From the NCBI GenBank assembly GCA_040216765.1, contig JAVJON010000025.1, positions 1 through 64,000 of the forward strand: a stretch of 64,000 nucleotides of DNA, given 5' to 3'. The position numbers and the translations under genes were made by a program. This stretch comes from Marinibaculum sp040216765 (GTDB taxonomy: Bacteria > Pseudomonadota > Alphaproteobacteria > Ferrovibrionales > Ferrovibrionaceae). Below the pieces are notes generated by a model. That model was not told the DNA's origin, did not search any database, and worked only from the letters and a program-made list of their open reading frames with translations. Shown here in pieces: positions 42,199 through 50,991 of the stretch (position 1 is its first letter; each line of letters opens with the position of its first letter).

Positions 42199-43425
42199 GT
42201 GAAGATCTCCAGCATCAAGGCCTTCGAGGATGGCGATGCGGTCGTCCTGTCGGCGAAGATCAAGCCTCGCCATGCCCTCGAACACCGGTTCCTCTGGTTC
42301 CGCTATCGCGGGCTGGATTCCATGCCGGCAGCGGAGGCCGATCCCTTCGTTGTCGCCATGCTGCCGGCGAGCATGCATGACGGGGAGCCCTGCGAAGTCG
42401 ACCGCGCGATCTCCCCGAAGCTGTCCCGCAACCTGCTGGTCGCCCAGCGGCGGCTGGCCTCCTGGTTCGACTTCCTGCGACCGGTCCCCGTCCTGTCCGC
42501 GCCGCCCGGCCCGGCGGACGGCAGGCCCGCCGGACGCAGGGCCGGCACCGCCTGCTGCTTTTCCGGCGGCGTCGATTCCTGGTACTCGCTGATCAAGCAC
42601 CGGCATGCGGTCACCCATATCCTCCTCGTCCGCGGCTTCGACATCGGGCTCGAGAACGACGCGCTGTGGCACAGCACGGTGGAGCGCATCGGCGCGGTCG
42701 CGCAGGCCATGGATCTCCGCCTGGTCACCTGCGAGACCAACCTGCGCAGCGTTGCCGACAAGGGCCGGCCCGGCTGGGGCCTGCCCTACGACGGCGATTT
42801 CTGGGGCCAGTGCCTGCACGGCGCGGCACTGGCCGCCGTCGCCCTGCCGCTCTCGCCAATGCTGGGAACCCTCATCGTGCCGGCGACGCACAGCGAGGAC
42901 AGCCTGCGGGCCTGGGGATCCTCGCCGTTCCTCGATCCCCATTGGTCGAACGAGCGCCTCGCCATCGTCCATGACGGGTGCGAAGCGGACCGGCTGCAGA
43001 AGGTCCGCACGATCGCCGGCGACACCCTGGCGCGGCAAAGCCTGCGCGTCTGCCATGACGACCGATCGACACTCAATTGCGGAGAATGCGAGAAATGCGT
43101 GCGTACCATGCTCGCCCTGGAGCTATGCGGAGCGCTCGACGAGATGGCGACGTTCCCGCGCCGGCGCGGGCTCGCGAAACTGCGCCGCCTCGAGATCCCG
43201 GCGCATCTGCAGTACCACTACGAGCGGCTGCGCGACGCCGCCATTCTGTCGGACAACTGGCCCCTGGCGCATCGCATCGAGTCCGCCCTGGGGCGCCGGC
43301 CGTCCATCGAGCGCTCGCTGGCACTGCTGGTCCGCCGGGCGCGTGGCATCCAACTCCGCGGCCACCGCCGCACACCGCTCGCCGCGCCCGGATCCGGCCT
43401 CACCGATCCGGCCATCCCGAGGTAG
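42199..43425 (+). CDS. uncharacterised PP-loop ATPase domain protein in exopolysaccharide locus
   Basis: About 408 residues. The middle carries CCFSGGVDSWYSLIK with the PP-loop SGGVDS at 122-127, the ATP-pyrophosphatase motif of enzymes such as QueC and asparagine synthetase that adenylate a substrate and release PPi. Near the C-terminus NCGECEKCVRT (Cys 294, 297, 300) could bind zinc or an iron-sulphur cluster. The N-terminal 110 residues form a separate domain that I do not recognise. No in-frame ATG fits; a GTG at 42199 with AGAAAGG before it is the best start. It is followed by an ATP-grasp gene and galU in one unit. It may amidate or otherwise activate a sugar acid or amino acid of the polymer; no function is known to me. 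Confidence 0.65.
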   Translation: MKISSIKAFEDGDAVVLSAKIKPRHALEHRFLWFRYRGLDSMPAAEADPFVVAMLPASMHDGEPCEVDRAISPKLSRNLLVAQRRLASWFDFLRPVPVLSAPPGPADGRPAGRRAGTACCFSGGVDSWYSLIKHRHAVTHILLVRGFDIGLENDALWHSTVERIGAVAQAMDLRLVTCETNLRSVADKGRPGWGLPYDGDFWGQCLHGAALAAVALPLSPMLGTLIVPATHSEDSLRAWGSSPFLDPHWSNERLAIVHDGCEADRLQKVRTIAGDTLARQSLRVCHDDRSTLNCGECEKCVRTMLALELCGALDEMATFPRRRGLAKLRRLEIPAHLQYHYERLRDAAILSDNWPLAHRIESALGRRPSIERSLALLVRRARGIQLRGHRRTPLAAPGSGLTDPAIPR

Positions 43426-43480
43426 CGGCACGGTGCGCGCCTGGCCGGGACCCGGCGCCGGGCCGAACCTGCAGGGGGCG

Positions 43481-44713
43481 ATGCCCCTTCCGGAGCCGGC
43501 CGCTGCGGCTTCGGGCTCCCTGCCATGGCGGCCGTTCCGCATGACCCCCGGATGGTTCCGCGCGACGGCCTGGGCCGTCCACCGGGTCGCCTGGCGGATG
43601 CGCCTGCTGGAATACGGCCTGTCCGCGGTCGAGAAGGAGGTGACGACGACGGTGCGGATGCCCTGGCACCTTCGCCCGCGCCTCTGGCTTCGCGGCTTCC
43701 TGGCCCATTCCCATGTCCTCTACAGGTTCGACTGCAACGACCCGAATGACTATCTCACCGACGTGCAGCGGTTCGTGGGAAGCAGGACGATCAACGGGCC
43801 CTATGCCGTGCTGCTCGACGACAAGCTGGTCTTCGACAGGCTGCTGGCCGACTTCGCCGACCTGAAACCTCGCCTGTTCGGGGTGCTCGAAGGCCCCAAT
43901 GTGGTTCCCGCCCACGGCCCCCGCCCGGCCTGCCCCGCCATCGCCTTGCGCGACCTTGTCCGCGACCAGGGCAAAGTCGCGGTCAAGCCGATCCTCGGCG
44001 GCGGCGGGCGCGGCTTCGCCGCAGTCGGCTGCGATGCGGACGGCGGGTTCCGGATCAACGGCAAGGCGGCCACCCCGGCCGCGGTCGACGAGCTCGGCGT
44101 GCCGCACGGAACGAAGATGGTCACCGAGTTCATCGAAACCCATCCATGCCTTGCCGCGCCCTATCGCCCCGCCGCCAACACCCTGCGCCTGCTGACCGTG
44201 CAGGACGAACAGGATCGTCCATTCGTCGCGCGGGCGGTCGCGCGCTTCGGCTGCTCGTCATCCGGGACAACGGACAACTGGAGCAGCGGCGGCCTGTGCG
44301 CGGCGATCGACATGGACACCGGCCTGCTGAGCCGGGCCGCCCGGTTTCCTGCGGAGCAGGACTGCGTGACCTGGCACGACCGGCATCCCGAGACCGGGGT
44401 GCCGATCGCCGGGTTGGAGGTGCCGCACTGGCACGCCATCCGGCGCCAGATCGCCGGGCTGGCCGCAAGCTTCCCCTACCTGCCCTATGTCGGCTGGGAC
44501 CTGATCGTGACGCAGGACGGGTTCCGCGTCCTGGAAGGGAACGCCTATTCGGGCGTCAACATGTTCCAGATTCACGAGCCGCTCCTCACCGACCCGCGCC
44601 TGCTCGCGTTCTACCGCCGCAAGGGCGTGATCCGGGACGTGCCGGGCCCGTCGGCGAACCGTTCCGCCGCGGCGCGCGCGCTGCCCGATCCCATCGAAAG
44701 GAATCGACCATGA
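43481..44713 (+). CDS. sugar-transfer-associated ATP-grasp family protein
   Basis: About 410 residues. The ATP-grasp core shows VAVKPILGGGGRGF (about 167-179) and the metal-binding end VLEGNAYSGVNMFQIHEPLL (about 349-368). Between them are MVTEFIETHPCLAAPYRPAANTLRLLT and YVGWDLIVTQDG. Family members are found in polysaccharide loci and are thought to ligate an amino acid or similar group to a sugar carboxyl, but the reaction is not established. AGGGGG precedes the ATG at 43481; GTG at 43433 and ATG at 43541 are alternatives. It lies 55 bases after the PP-loop gene, and its stop overlaps the galU start (ATGA). Confidence 0.78.
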   Translation: MPLPEPAAAASGSLPWRPFRMTPGWFRATAWAVHRVAWRMRLLEYGLSAVEKEVTTTVRMPWHLRPRLWLRGFLAHSHVLYRFDCNDPNDYLTDVQRFVGSRTINGPYAVLLDDKLVFDRLLADFADLKPRLFGVLEGPNVVPAHGPRPACPAIALRDLVRDQGKVAVKPILGGGGRGFAAVGCDADGGFRINGKAATPAAVDELGVPHGTKMVTEFIETHPCLAAPYRPAANTLRLLTVQDEQDRPFVARAVARFGCSSSGTTDNWSSGGLCAAIDMDTGLLSRAARFPAEQDCVTWHDRHPETGVPIAGLEVPHWHAIRRQIAGLAASFPYLPYVGWDLIVTQDGFRVLEGNAYSGVNMFQIHEPLLTDPRLLAFYRRKGVIRDVPGPSANRSAAARALPDPIERNRP

Positions 44714-45624
44714 GCCAGACCACGATCCGCAAGGCCGTCCTGCCCGTCGCCGGGCTCGGATCGCGCTTCCTGCCCGCGACCAAGGCCGTGCCGAAGGAAC
44801 TGCTGCCGATCGTCGACCGGCCGATCCTGGACTATGCGCTGGACGAGGCGCGGGCCGCCGGCATCGAGGAGTTCATCTTCGTCACCGCGCGCGGCAAGGA
44901 CAGCATCGTCGACCATCTCGACGCCCGGCCCGACCTCGTGCGGCAACTCGAGGAAAGCGGCAAGCCGGACCTGGCGGACCGCGTGCGTGCGACGAGCCTG
45001 CCTCCCGGCCGTGCCACCTTCGTGCGGCAGGACGAGCCGCTGGGCCTCGGCCATGCCGTCTGGTGCGCCCGCAATGCCGTGGGCGACGAGCCGTTCGCCG
45101 TCATCCTGCCCGACGACGTTATCCTGGGCCCCACCCCTTGCCTTGCGACCCTGCTGGCGGTGCGCGAGCGGCATGGCGGGCATGTTGCCGCGGTGGTCGA
45201 GGTCCCCCGCGAACAGACGATGCGGTACGGCATCCTGGACGTGGACGGCGATACGGGCCGTGTCGCCCGCGCGCGCGGGCTTGTCGAGAAGCCGGAGCCG
45301 CGCACGGCGCCATCGACCCTCGCGATCATCGGCCGCTATGTCCTGGGGCCGGAGGTGTTCGAGGAGCTGGAGCGCCACGACACGGGGGCCGGAGGCGAGA
45401 TCCAGCTCACCGACGCGATCGCGCGCCGGATCGGCCGCGAGCCGTTCCACGGCACGCGGTTCGACGGCCTGCGCTTCGACTGCGGCTCCAAGGAGGGCTA
45501 TCTGGAGGCGGTCATCGCCTTCGCGCTGGCGCGCCGCGACCTGTCGGGCGCGATGGCGCGCATGCTGTCGACCTATGCCGTGGCGCAGCCCCCCGCCCGG
45601 CAGGACGTCAAGGGCGCTGCGTAG
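44710..45624 (+). CDS. galU: UTP-glucose-1-phosphate uridylyltransferase
   Basis: A 304-residue enzyme making UDP-glucose, the precursor of UDP-galactose (GalE) and the likely donor for the priming transferase. It has the nucleotidyltransferase opening VLPVAGLGSRFLPATKAVPKELLPI, then FVRQDEPLGLGHAVWCAR, VILPDDVIL, VEKPEP and the C-terminal FDCGSKEGYLEAVIAFAL. All are typical of bacterial GalU. The ATG overlaps the stop of the ATP-grasp gene by 4 bases. It ends the exopolysaccharide locus and converges with a leftward catabolic operon. Confidence 0.96.
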   Translation: MSQTTIRKAVLPVAGLGSRFLPATKAVPKELLPIVDRPILDYALDEARAAGIEEFIFVTARGKDSIVDHLDARPDLVRQLEESGKPDLADRVRATSLPPGRATFVRQDEPLGLGHAVWCARNAVGDEPFAVILPDDVILGPTPCLATLLAVRERHGGHVAAVVEVPREQTMRYGILDVDGDTGRVARARGLVEKPEPRTAPSTLAIIGRYVLGPEVFEELERHDTGAGGEIQLTDAIARRIGREPFHGTRFDGLRFDCGSKEGYLEAVIAFALARRDLSGAMARMLSTYAVAQPPARQDVKGAA

Positions 45625-45640
45625 GAGGGCGGCGGCGATC

Positions 45641-45655
45641 GACCGGGTTCCGGTC
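45641..45655. terminator. hairpin between converging operons
   Basis: GACCGG (45641-45646) and CCGGTC (45650-45655) form a perfect short stem with a GTT loop in the 29-base gap between galU and the converging SDR gene. It may serve both strands. No T-run is present. Confidence 0.4.
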
Positions 45656-46439
45656 AGTGATAGACCGACCCGCCGTCCGCCGCGATGATCTGCCCGGTCA
45701 CGAACCCGGAATCCTCGCCGGCGAGGAACGCGACGACACGCGCCACATCCACCGGATGGGCATCGCGCCGGAGCGCGCGGGTGTCGCGCGCCACCTGGCG
45801 GTAGGTGGCATCCAGGGCGGTGTTCTCCAGATTGCTCTCGGTCAGGGTGTAGCCGGGCGAGACGGCGTTGACGAGCACGTTGTCGGGGCCGAACTCCTGC
45901 GCCAGGCTGCGGGTCAGGGACATCACCGCGCCCTTGGAGGCGACATAGGCGGCAAGCTGCGGCGCGCCCTTGAACGCAGTGCCGGAGGTGATATTGACGA
46001 TCCGACCCGACTTCCGTGCCCGCATATGCGCGGAGACCGCCTGGCAGGTCAGCAGCACGCTCAGGGTGTTCACGTCGATCATCCGCCGGAATTCCTCGAC
46101 CTCGATCTCCTCGAACGGTTTCAGCCGGATACCCCGCGAGATCGCGGCGTTGTTGACCAGGATGTCGACCCGCCCGAAGGCCTCCAGGCTCCGCGCCACC
46201 ATCGCGTCGACCGCCGCCTTGTCCGAGACGTCGGTCTCCACCGCGATGGCCCGGACGCCGAACGCCTCCGCCGCCCGCGCACCCGCCTCGGGATTGAGGA
46301 TGTCCGCCGACACGATGTCCGCACCGCGCTGGGCGAGGATGCGGGCGCATTCCAGTCCCAGGCCTGTCCCGGCACCGGTGACGATGGCGGTCCTGCCATG
46401 CAAGCTCATCTGCGCAGTCTCCGATTGCGAGGGGGTCAT
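45654..46439 (-). CDS. short-chain dehydrogenase/reductase
   Basis: A 261-residue classical SDR. After a 13-residue leader come TAIVTGAGTGLGLE (cofactor), VNNAAIS, the catalytic Ser in NITSGTAF, Tyr-x3-Lys in AAYVASKGAV, and VNAVSPGYTLTES. The C-terminus GQIIAADGGSVYH is standard. Asp-44 to Asn region after the second strand (SADILN) suggests NAD preference. The ATG overlaps the stop of the preceding isomerase gene (ATGA); Met11 is an alternative. It is the last gene of the lldD-like operon, so it probably reduces or oxidises the same hydroxyacid-derived compound. Confidence 0.88.
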   Translation of the reverse strand: MTPSQSETAQMSLHGRTAIVTGAGTGLGLECARILAQRGADIVSADILNPEAGARAAEAFGVRAIAVETDVSDKAAVDAMVARSLEAFGRVDILVNNAAISRGIRLKPFEEIEVEEFRRMIDVNTLSVLLTCQAVSAHMRARKSGRIVNITSGTAFKGAPQLAAYVASKGAVMSLTRSLAQEFGPDNVLVNAVSPGYTLTESNLENTALDATYRQVARDTRALRRDAHPVDVARVVAFLAGEDSGFVTGQIIAADGGSVYH

Positions 46440-47326
46440 TGGGGTGAGCCGTCCGCCATGGCACGGCGGATCGCCGGCTCCACGGCATCGAGCCAGGACA
46501 GGCCCGCGAGCTCCGCCTCGCGGCCCGGCTGCAGCCACAGATGCTCGAGCTCGACGAGCCCCGCATGGCCCCGCCGCGCCAGCTGAGCCAGCAGAGGGGC
46601 GATGTCGATCGTGCCGGCGCCGGGCTCGCACCTCCCCGGCTGGCTGGCGATCTGGACCGGGCCGAGGATCTCCCATTCCCTGTCCAGACGGCCCGGCAGG
46701 TCGCCGTCGGTCGCGTGCAGATGCCCGGTGTCGTAGATCAGCCGGACCGCCGGATGGTCCGCGGCCCGCACGATCCGGGCGGCCTGGTCGAACCCGGTCA
46801 GCAGCAGGTTGGGCAGGGTTGCCGGGGCGATCGCTTCCACGGCGACCCGCAGGCCCCGGCTTGCGGCCCTCACGCCGGTTTCGTGCAACCGTTCCACGAA
46901 GCGCGCCTCCTGCTCGGCCGCCGGCAGGCCGGGAGCGCGGCCGGGGACGATCGCAAGGTCGGTGGCCCCCAGTGCCTCGGCATCGCGGAACGCCCGGTCG
47001 ATCGCCGCGCTCAGCCGATCGGCACCGGCCCTGTCTCCGGGCAGCCAGAGGGGCTCGGCAAGATCCGCCTTTGCGCCGATCACCAGGCTGCCGGCGGCCA
47101 GGCCGTGATGCCGCAGGCAGGCGGCGATCTCGCGGCGATCCGCCTCGGGGCGGCTCGAGAACCAGGGATCCTGGATGCCGGCAAAGCCGATCCCGGCGGC
47201 AAAGGCGATCTGGTCCGCCGGAGCGGGCGATCGCGCCGCGTGCGCGAACAGCGGCATGTCAAAGCTGCGGAAGCCCAGATGCGCCGCGTAGCGCAGCACG
47301 AAACGGTCGTGTGCGCGGCCAGTCAC
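46436..47326 (-). CDS. TIM-barrel isomerase, hydroxypyruvate isomerase-like
   Basis: About 296 residues of the xylose-isomerase-like TIM-barrel (AP endonuclease 2) family. It opens FVLRYAAHLGFRSFDMPLF, followed by IGFAGIQDPWFSSRPE. Later are VAVEAIAPATLP (metal-binding Glu region), VRLIYDTGHLHATDGD (Asp/His) and a final GLVELEHLWLQPG. Related enzymes isomerise hydroxypyruvate or epimerise sugar phosphates. The start is a GTG overlapping the stop of the upstream dehydrogenase gene (GTGA). It forms an operon with the FMN dehydrogenase and the SDR, which suggests a C3-C4 hydroxyacid route, but the substrate is unknown. Confidence 0.8.
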   Translation of the reverse strand: MTGRAHDRFVLRYAAHLGFRSFDMPLFAHAARSPAPADQIAFAAGIGFAGIQDPWFSSRPEADRREIAACLRHHGLAAGSLVIGAKADLAEPLWLPGDRAGADRLSAAIDRAFRDAEALGATDLAIVPGRAPGLPAAEQEARFVERLHETGVRAASRGLRVAVEAIAPATLPNLLLTGFDQAARIVRAADHPAVRLIYDTGHLHATDGDLPGRLDREWEILGPVQIASQPGRCEPGAGTIDIAPLLAQLARRGHAGLVELEHLWLQPGREAELAGLSWLDAVEPAIRRAMADGSPQ

Positions 47327-48480
47327 GCCGCCCTCCGCAGCGGCATCACATGGTCCGGCCCCAGTTCCCCGACCGCCGTCTCGCCCAGCAGCATCAGCGC
47401 GGTCTCCATCTCGTCGCGGAACAGGGCGGCGACCTTGTCCACCCCGGCCTCGCCCGCCGCCGCGAGCCCCCAGACATAGGCACGGCCGAGCAGCACCGCG
47501 GTGGCGCCGAGCGCACGCGCCTTCAGCACGTCGGTGCCGCGCCGGACGCCGCCGTCGAGCAGCAGCTCGGTGCGCCCGCCGACCCTGCCCGCGATCTCCC
47601 CCAGGGCATCCAGCGCGGCCGGCACCCCGTCGAGCTGCCGCCCGCCATGGTTGGACACCGAGATCGCGTCCGCACCGAGCGCCACCGCCCGCTCCGCATC
47701 GTCGGGGTGCAGGATGCCCTTGAGGACGAGCGGCCCGTCCCACAGCGCGCGGATGTCCTCGACATCCTGCCACCCCGCCGTGGCATCGAAGAGCGACGCG
47801 ACATGCCGGGCGATACTGGCAAAGCCCGCCGCATGCGGATTGCCCCGGAAATTGCCGAAGCCCACCGGGTGGCGTAGCGATCGCAACAGCCAGGGCAGGT
47901 GCAGCGCCAGGTCGGCGGCATTGGCGAGGGTGGGGCGCACCGGGACCGTGAAGCCGTTGCGCAGATCGCGCTCCCGGCGGCCGGCCACCGGCAGGTCCAG
48001 TGTCAGGCAGAGCGCTGCATAGCCCGCATCGCGCGCCCGGCGCACCAGGCCGCGCATCCAGTCGCGGTCCTTCAGGAAGTAGAGCTGGAACCACAGGGTG
48101 GCGTCTGGCGCGGCCCGCGCCACATCCTCCAACCCGGCGACCGAATTGGTCGACAGGCAGAACGGCAGGCCGGCGCGCGCCGCACTGCGCGCCGCCAGGA
48201 TCTCGCCCTGCGGCCAGGCGATCCCGGCAAAGCCGATCGGCGCCAGGGCCAGCGGCATGGCGGCGGGCCGGCCGAGCAGGGTCGTTGCCAGGTCCGTCCG
48301 CGAGACGTCGCGCCCGACCCGGGGCAGGAAGCCCCAGTCGCCGAAAGCAGCGACGTTGCGACGGGCGGTCCACTCGTCGCCGGCCGCGCCGTCGATGAAG
48401 TCGAAGACCGCGCGCGGAAGCCTGCGCCGGGCAGCACTTCGCAGATCCTGCACATTCGATATCGCCGCGAGCGATGCCAT
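47323..48480 (-). CDS. FMN-dependent alpha-hydroxyacid dehydrogenase/oxidase (LldD-like)
   Basis: A 385-residue flavoenzyme of the glycolate oxidase / L-lactate dehydrogenase / mandelate dehydrogenase family, oxidising an (S)-2-hydroxyacid to the 2-oxoacid. It has LPRAVFDFIDGAAGDEWTARRN near the N-terminus, LAPIGFAGIAWPQGE, WFQLYFLKDR, and the catalytic base in ISVSNHGGRQLDGVPA, followed by LLDGGVRRGTDVLKA. ATG at 48480 fits the family start; 48513 is an alternative. It is the first gene of the operon; a copy of the MarR-type palindrome lies about 105 bases upstream. Confidence 0.92.
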   Translation of the reverse strand: MASLAAISNVQDLRSAARRRLPRAVFDFIDGAAGDEWTARRNVAAFGDWGFLPRVGRDVSRTDLATTLLGRPAAMPLALAPIGFAGIAWPQGEILAARSAARAGLPFCLSTNSVAGLEDVARAAPDATLWFQLYFLKDRDWMRGLVRRARDAGYAALCLTLDLPVAGRRERDLRNGFTVPVRPTLANAADLALHLPWLLRSLRHPVGFGNFRGNPHAAGFASIARHVASLFDATAGWQDVEDIRALWDGPLVLKGILHPDDAERAVALGADAISVSNHGGRQLDGVPAALDALGEIAGRVGGRTELLLDGGVRRGTDVLKARALGATAVLLGRAYVWGLAAAGEAGVDKVAALFRDEMETALMLLGETAVGELGPDHVMPLRRAA

Positions 48481-48918
48481 CCGGGCGCTATCCGGCCGCC
48501 ACAGCCGCGGCATTGGCCGCACGATCCATTCGCCCCATCCCGTCCGGCCTGTGCGGTTCCGCCTCTCGCGCCCCGCGACGGCTGGATCTTCCAAGGAAGG
48601 TGTTGGCAGAGTCAAGCGCATGCCCACCTGCGCGGCATTGCCCGCAAGGCCGAGCGACCCCGGGCACCGTCCGGCGGCGCCCTGCTCGGGGTTCGCGACC
48701 TCTCCAGGCCCTGCAGGCCTTGACGGCGTGGGTGAAGTCAGGCGCCTTGCAGCATCGCAAGCGGGTGCTTGCCGGCTCGAGGCCGCGCCGGGCGCGATTG
48801 CGCGTCTCCATGCCGGGGCAAACGACGGAAAGCTGCTGCTGCGGCTGGATAGACCGGTCGCTTCCACTGCCCGGTCGCGTCGTCTAGAAGTGCGAAAGAC
48901 CAGGGGGATGGCCGATCC
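48481..48918. other. divergent intergenic region between the dehydrogenase operon and a marR gene
   Basis: This 438-base gap has no convincing gene. It carries the palindrome ATCTTCCAAGGAAGGT (48586-48601) and a minus-strand -35 box for the dehydrogenase operon. An inverted repeat CTTGC-N6-GCAAG lies at 48746-48761. The last 40 bases before the marR start are more AT-rich and may hold its promoter. Confidence 0.6.
48586..48615 (-). promoter_or_regulatory. operator copy and promoter for the dehydrogenase operon
   Basis: ATCTTCCAAGGAAGGT (48586-48601) matches the ATCTTCCATGGAAGAT palindrome at 14 of 16 positions. On the minus strand TTGACT (48615-48610) is a good -35 box, and GAAGAT inside the palindrome is 18 bases further on. 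The operator therefore covers the spacer and -10 box. Confidence 0.55.
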
Positions 48919-49464
48919 ATGCCACGACGAAAGATCGAGACGATCGACAGCCATACGACTGACATCGCGGACAGCTGGGCACGCGAGCGGCCGGAGCTCG
49001 ACCAGGATTCCCTGCTTCACCTGATCTATCTGATGCGCGCGGGCCGGGTCCTCGATCGCAACTATGACAGCTATACCCGCCGCGTCTTCGGGATCAGCGG
49101 CGCCGACATGCGGGTGATCTTCGCGCTGCGCCGCGCCGGAGCACCCTACGCGCGCCGTCCCACCGATCTCTACCGCGCGCTGCTGGTCACCTCCGGGGCC
49201 ATCACCAAGCAGGTGGACCGCCTGGCAAAGCTCGGCTTTGTCCGGCGCCGGCCCGACCGGGCGAATGGCGGTGGCTTCCAGGTCGAGCTCACCGACAAGG
49301 GCCTCGATGCCGCGGATCGCGCGATCAAGGCCGTCGCCGACAGCGTCTTCCTGCGTGACGGCCACAACCCGCTGACGGCGCGCGAGCGCGCGACCTTGAT
49401 CGCGCTCTGCTCGAAGCTTCTGTCGAACCTCGAGCAGCCCGAGGACGACGCACCCGAAGACTGA
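48919..49464 (+). CDS. MarR-family transcriptional regulator
   Basis: A 181-residue winged-helix regulator. The DNA-binding core reads ADMRVIFALRRAG, PTDLYRALLVTSGAITKQVDRLAKLGFVRRRPD and the wing FQVELTDKGLDAADRAI. It shares the unusual phrases RERPELD, PTDL and TSGAITKQVDRL with the regulator at 53775-54308, so the two are paralogs. The long N-terminal helix (about 1-45) is the dimerisation part. It lies 194 bases before the first Rieske oxygenase gene, whose promoter carries the shared palindrome. The ligand is probably an aromatic or hydroxy acid, as is common in the family, but this is inference. Confidence 0.88.
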   Translation: MPRRKIETIDSHTTDIADSWARERPELDQDSLLHLIYLMRAGRVLDRNYDSYTRRVFGISGADMRVIFALRRAGAPYARRPTDLYRALLVTSGAITKQVDRLAKLGFVRRRPDRANGGGFQVELTDKGLDAADRAIKAVADSVFLRDGHNPLTARERATLIALCSKLLSNLEQPEDDAPED

Positions 49465-49561
49465 ATGCCGCCCGGCATGACTGCGCGGCCGACCCGCCGC
49501 GCCACCGGGGACGGCCCCTGTCCGCGCCTGCCGTCGCAAGCCTGCGGCGGTCGATCGGGAG

Positions 49562-49602
49562 TTGACGCTCGCCGGCCGTTATCGTTATCTTCCATGGAAG
49601 AT
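49562..49602 (+). promoter_or_regulatory. MarR-controlled promoter of the first Rieske oxygenase operon
   Basis: TTGACG (49562-49567) and TATCTT (49586-49591) are -35 and -10 boxes with an 18-base spacer. The -10 box runs into a perfect 16-base palindrome, ATCTTCCATGGAAGAT (49587-49602). A dimer bound there would block RNA polymerase. It is 57 bases before the start codon and is the best copy of the motif. Confidence 0.75.
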
Positions 49603-49658
49603 TAGAGAGCGCCACGCCATCGGCGCGTCCGCCGGACGGCTGGACGGGAGGAAGAGAC

Positions 49659-50948
49659 ATGCTGACGCAAGAAGAGAACGAAGCGCTTTGCCGTGTCGGC
49701 CGGGACACCCCGATGGGCAAGGTGATGCGCCGCTACTGGCATCCGATCGCCAGTTCCGACCAGCTCCCCGCACCAGACTGCGCACCGCTTCGGATGCAGC
49801 TGCTGGGCGAGCGGCTGGTCGTCTTCCGCGACAGCGACGGCCGGGTCGGCGTGCTGCAGGAGAACTGCATGCATCGCGGCGCCTCCCTTTCGCTCGGCCG
49901 GGTCGAGGAAGGCGGGCTCCGCTGCCTCTACCATGGCTGGAAGTTCGCCGTGGACGGCACGATCCTGGACACCCCGAACAATCCGGATCCGCGCTTCCGG
50001 GAGCGCCTCAGGCAGCCATGCTTTCCGGCGCGCGAGGAAGGCGGCATGATCTGGACCGTCGTGGGCGCCAGGAGGGGCGAGGAGCCGCCGTTCCGCCGCT
50101 TCTCGTTCATGGATGCCGCGCCGGAGCACCGGCTGGTCCTGCGCTTCAACGTGAACTGCAACTACCTGCAGCTCTGGGAGGGCGGCGCCGACAGCTCGCA
50201 TGTCGGCATCCTGCATTCGGAAGCCGCGCGCCCGGGATGGCTCGACAAGCAGGTCAAGCGCGACCAGCGGGCCGGCAACCCCGCCAACCTGGCCGTTCCC
50301 GACAACGCGCCGACCTTCGAGATCGAGGACACGGACTACGGCTTCCACTACGCCGCGATGCGGCGGGCGCCGAATGCCGACGGCGCGATGGAGACCTGCA
50401 ATATCCGGGTCGTCCCGCTGATCCTCCCGACGATCCGCATCATCCCCGCACCGAACGCGTTCTACACCGTGTTCGAAACGCCGGATGACGACTACCGGAC
50501 CTCGACCTTCATCGTGATCCATGGCTACAGCCCCCCGAACCGCGAGGAGATCCTGGAACTTCTCGGCGTGTCGGATCCGGCGATCTACGATCGGGAAAGC
50601 GGCAACCTGCTGGTCGGCGGGGACAATGCCTTCGGCCAGCAGCGACCGGCAATGCAGCAGTCCTGGACGGGGATGCGGGGTGTCGAGCACGAGGACGCGG
50701 CGATGGCCTTGTCCATGGGGCCGATGTTCGACCGCTCCAGGGAGCATCTGGTCGCGGCCGACGGGGCGGTGGTGCGGCTGCGCAAGCGGCTGCTGGCCAG
50801 CATCAAGGCGATGGAGGCGGGCGGAGAGCCGCTGGGCGCCACGATGTCCGACCTCACGAACGTCAGCGTCACCTCCGACGCGCCGCTCGACCGCCCCTGG
50901 CAGGAGGTGGGACACCGCTACGAGATCCCGCCGCAGGCCGCCGAGTGA
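49659..50948 (+). CDS. Rieske non-heme iron oxygenase, catalytic subunit
   Basis: A 429-residue oxygenase alpha subunit that uses electrons from a reductase to hydroxylate or demethylate an aromatic or related ring. Rieske ligands are Cys70, His72 (ENCMHRG), Cys89 and His92 (RCLYHGWKF). The mononuclear iron site is Glu174-x3-Asp178-x2-His181-x4-His186 (WEGGADSSHVGILH). Its length and layout match the phthalate 4,5-dioxygenase / vanillate demethylase-like group. GGGAGGAAGAG precedes the ATG. It is followed by its likely reductase gene. A second, related oxygenase is encoded at 59562-60890. Confidence 0.92.
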   Translation: MLTQEENEALCRVGRDTPMGKVMRRYWHPIASSDQLPAPDCAPLRMQLLGERLVVFRDSDGRVGVLQENCMHRGASLSLGRVEEGGLRCLYHGWKFAVDGTILDTPNNPDPRFRERLRQPCFPAREEGGMIWTVVGARRGEEPPFRRFSFMDAAPEHRLVLRFNVNCNYLQLWEGGADSSHVGILHSEAARPGWLDKQVKRDQRAGNPANLAVPDNAPTFEIEDTDYGFHYAAMRRAPNADGAMETCNIRVVPLILPTIRIIPAPNAFYTVFETPDDDYRTSTFIVIHGYSPPNREEILELLGVSDPAIYDRESGNLLVGGDNAFGQQRPAMQQSWTGMRGVEHEDAAMALSMGPMFDRSREHLVAADGAVVRLRKRLLASIKAMEAGGEPLGATMSDLTNVSVTSDAPLDRPWQEVGHRYEIPPQAAE

Positions 50949-50991
50949 CCGCCGCGGTGCGCGGGACGGGTTAGGACGGGAGGCCGGGAAC

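Noticed and set aside
42105..42380. Small open frame overlapping the start of the PP-loop gene
   Set aside because: It is out of frame with the conserved protein, Arg-rich and without a ribosome site.
49465..49658. Short inverted repeat ATGCC-GCCC-GGCAT after the first marR gene
   Set aside because: Only five base pairs; too weak to call as terminator or operator.
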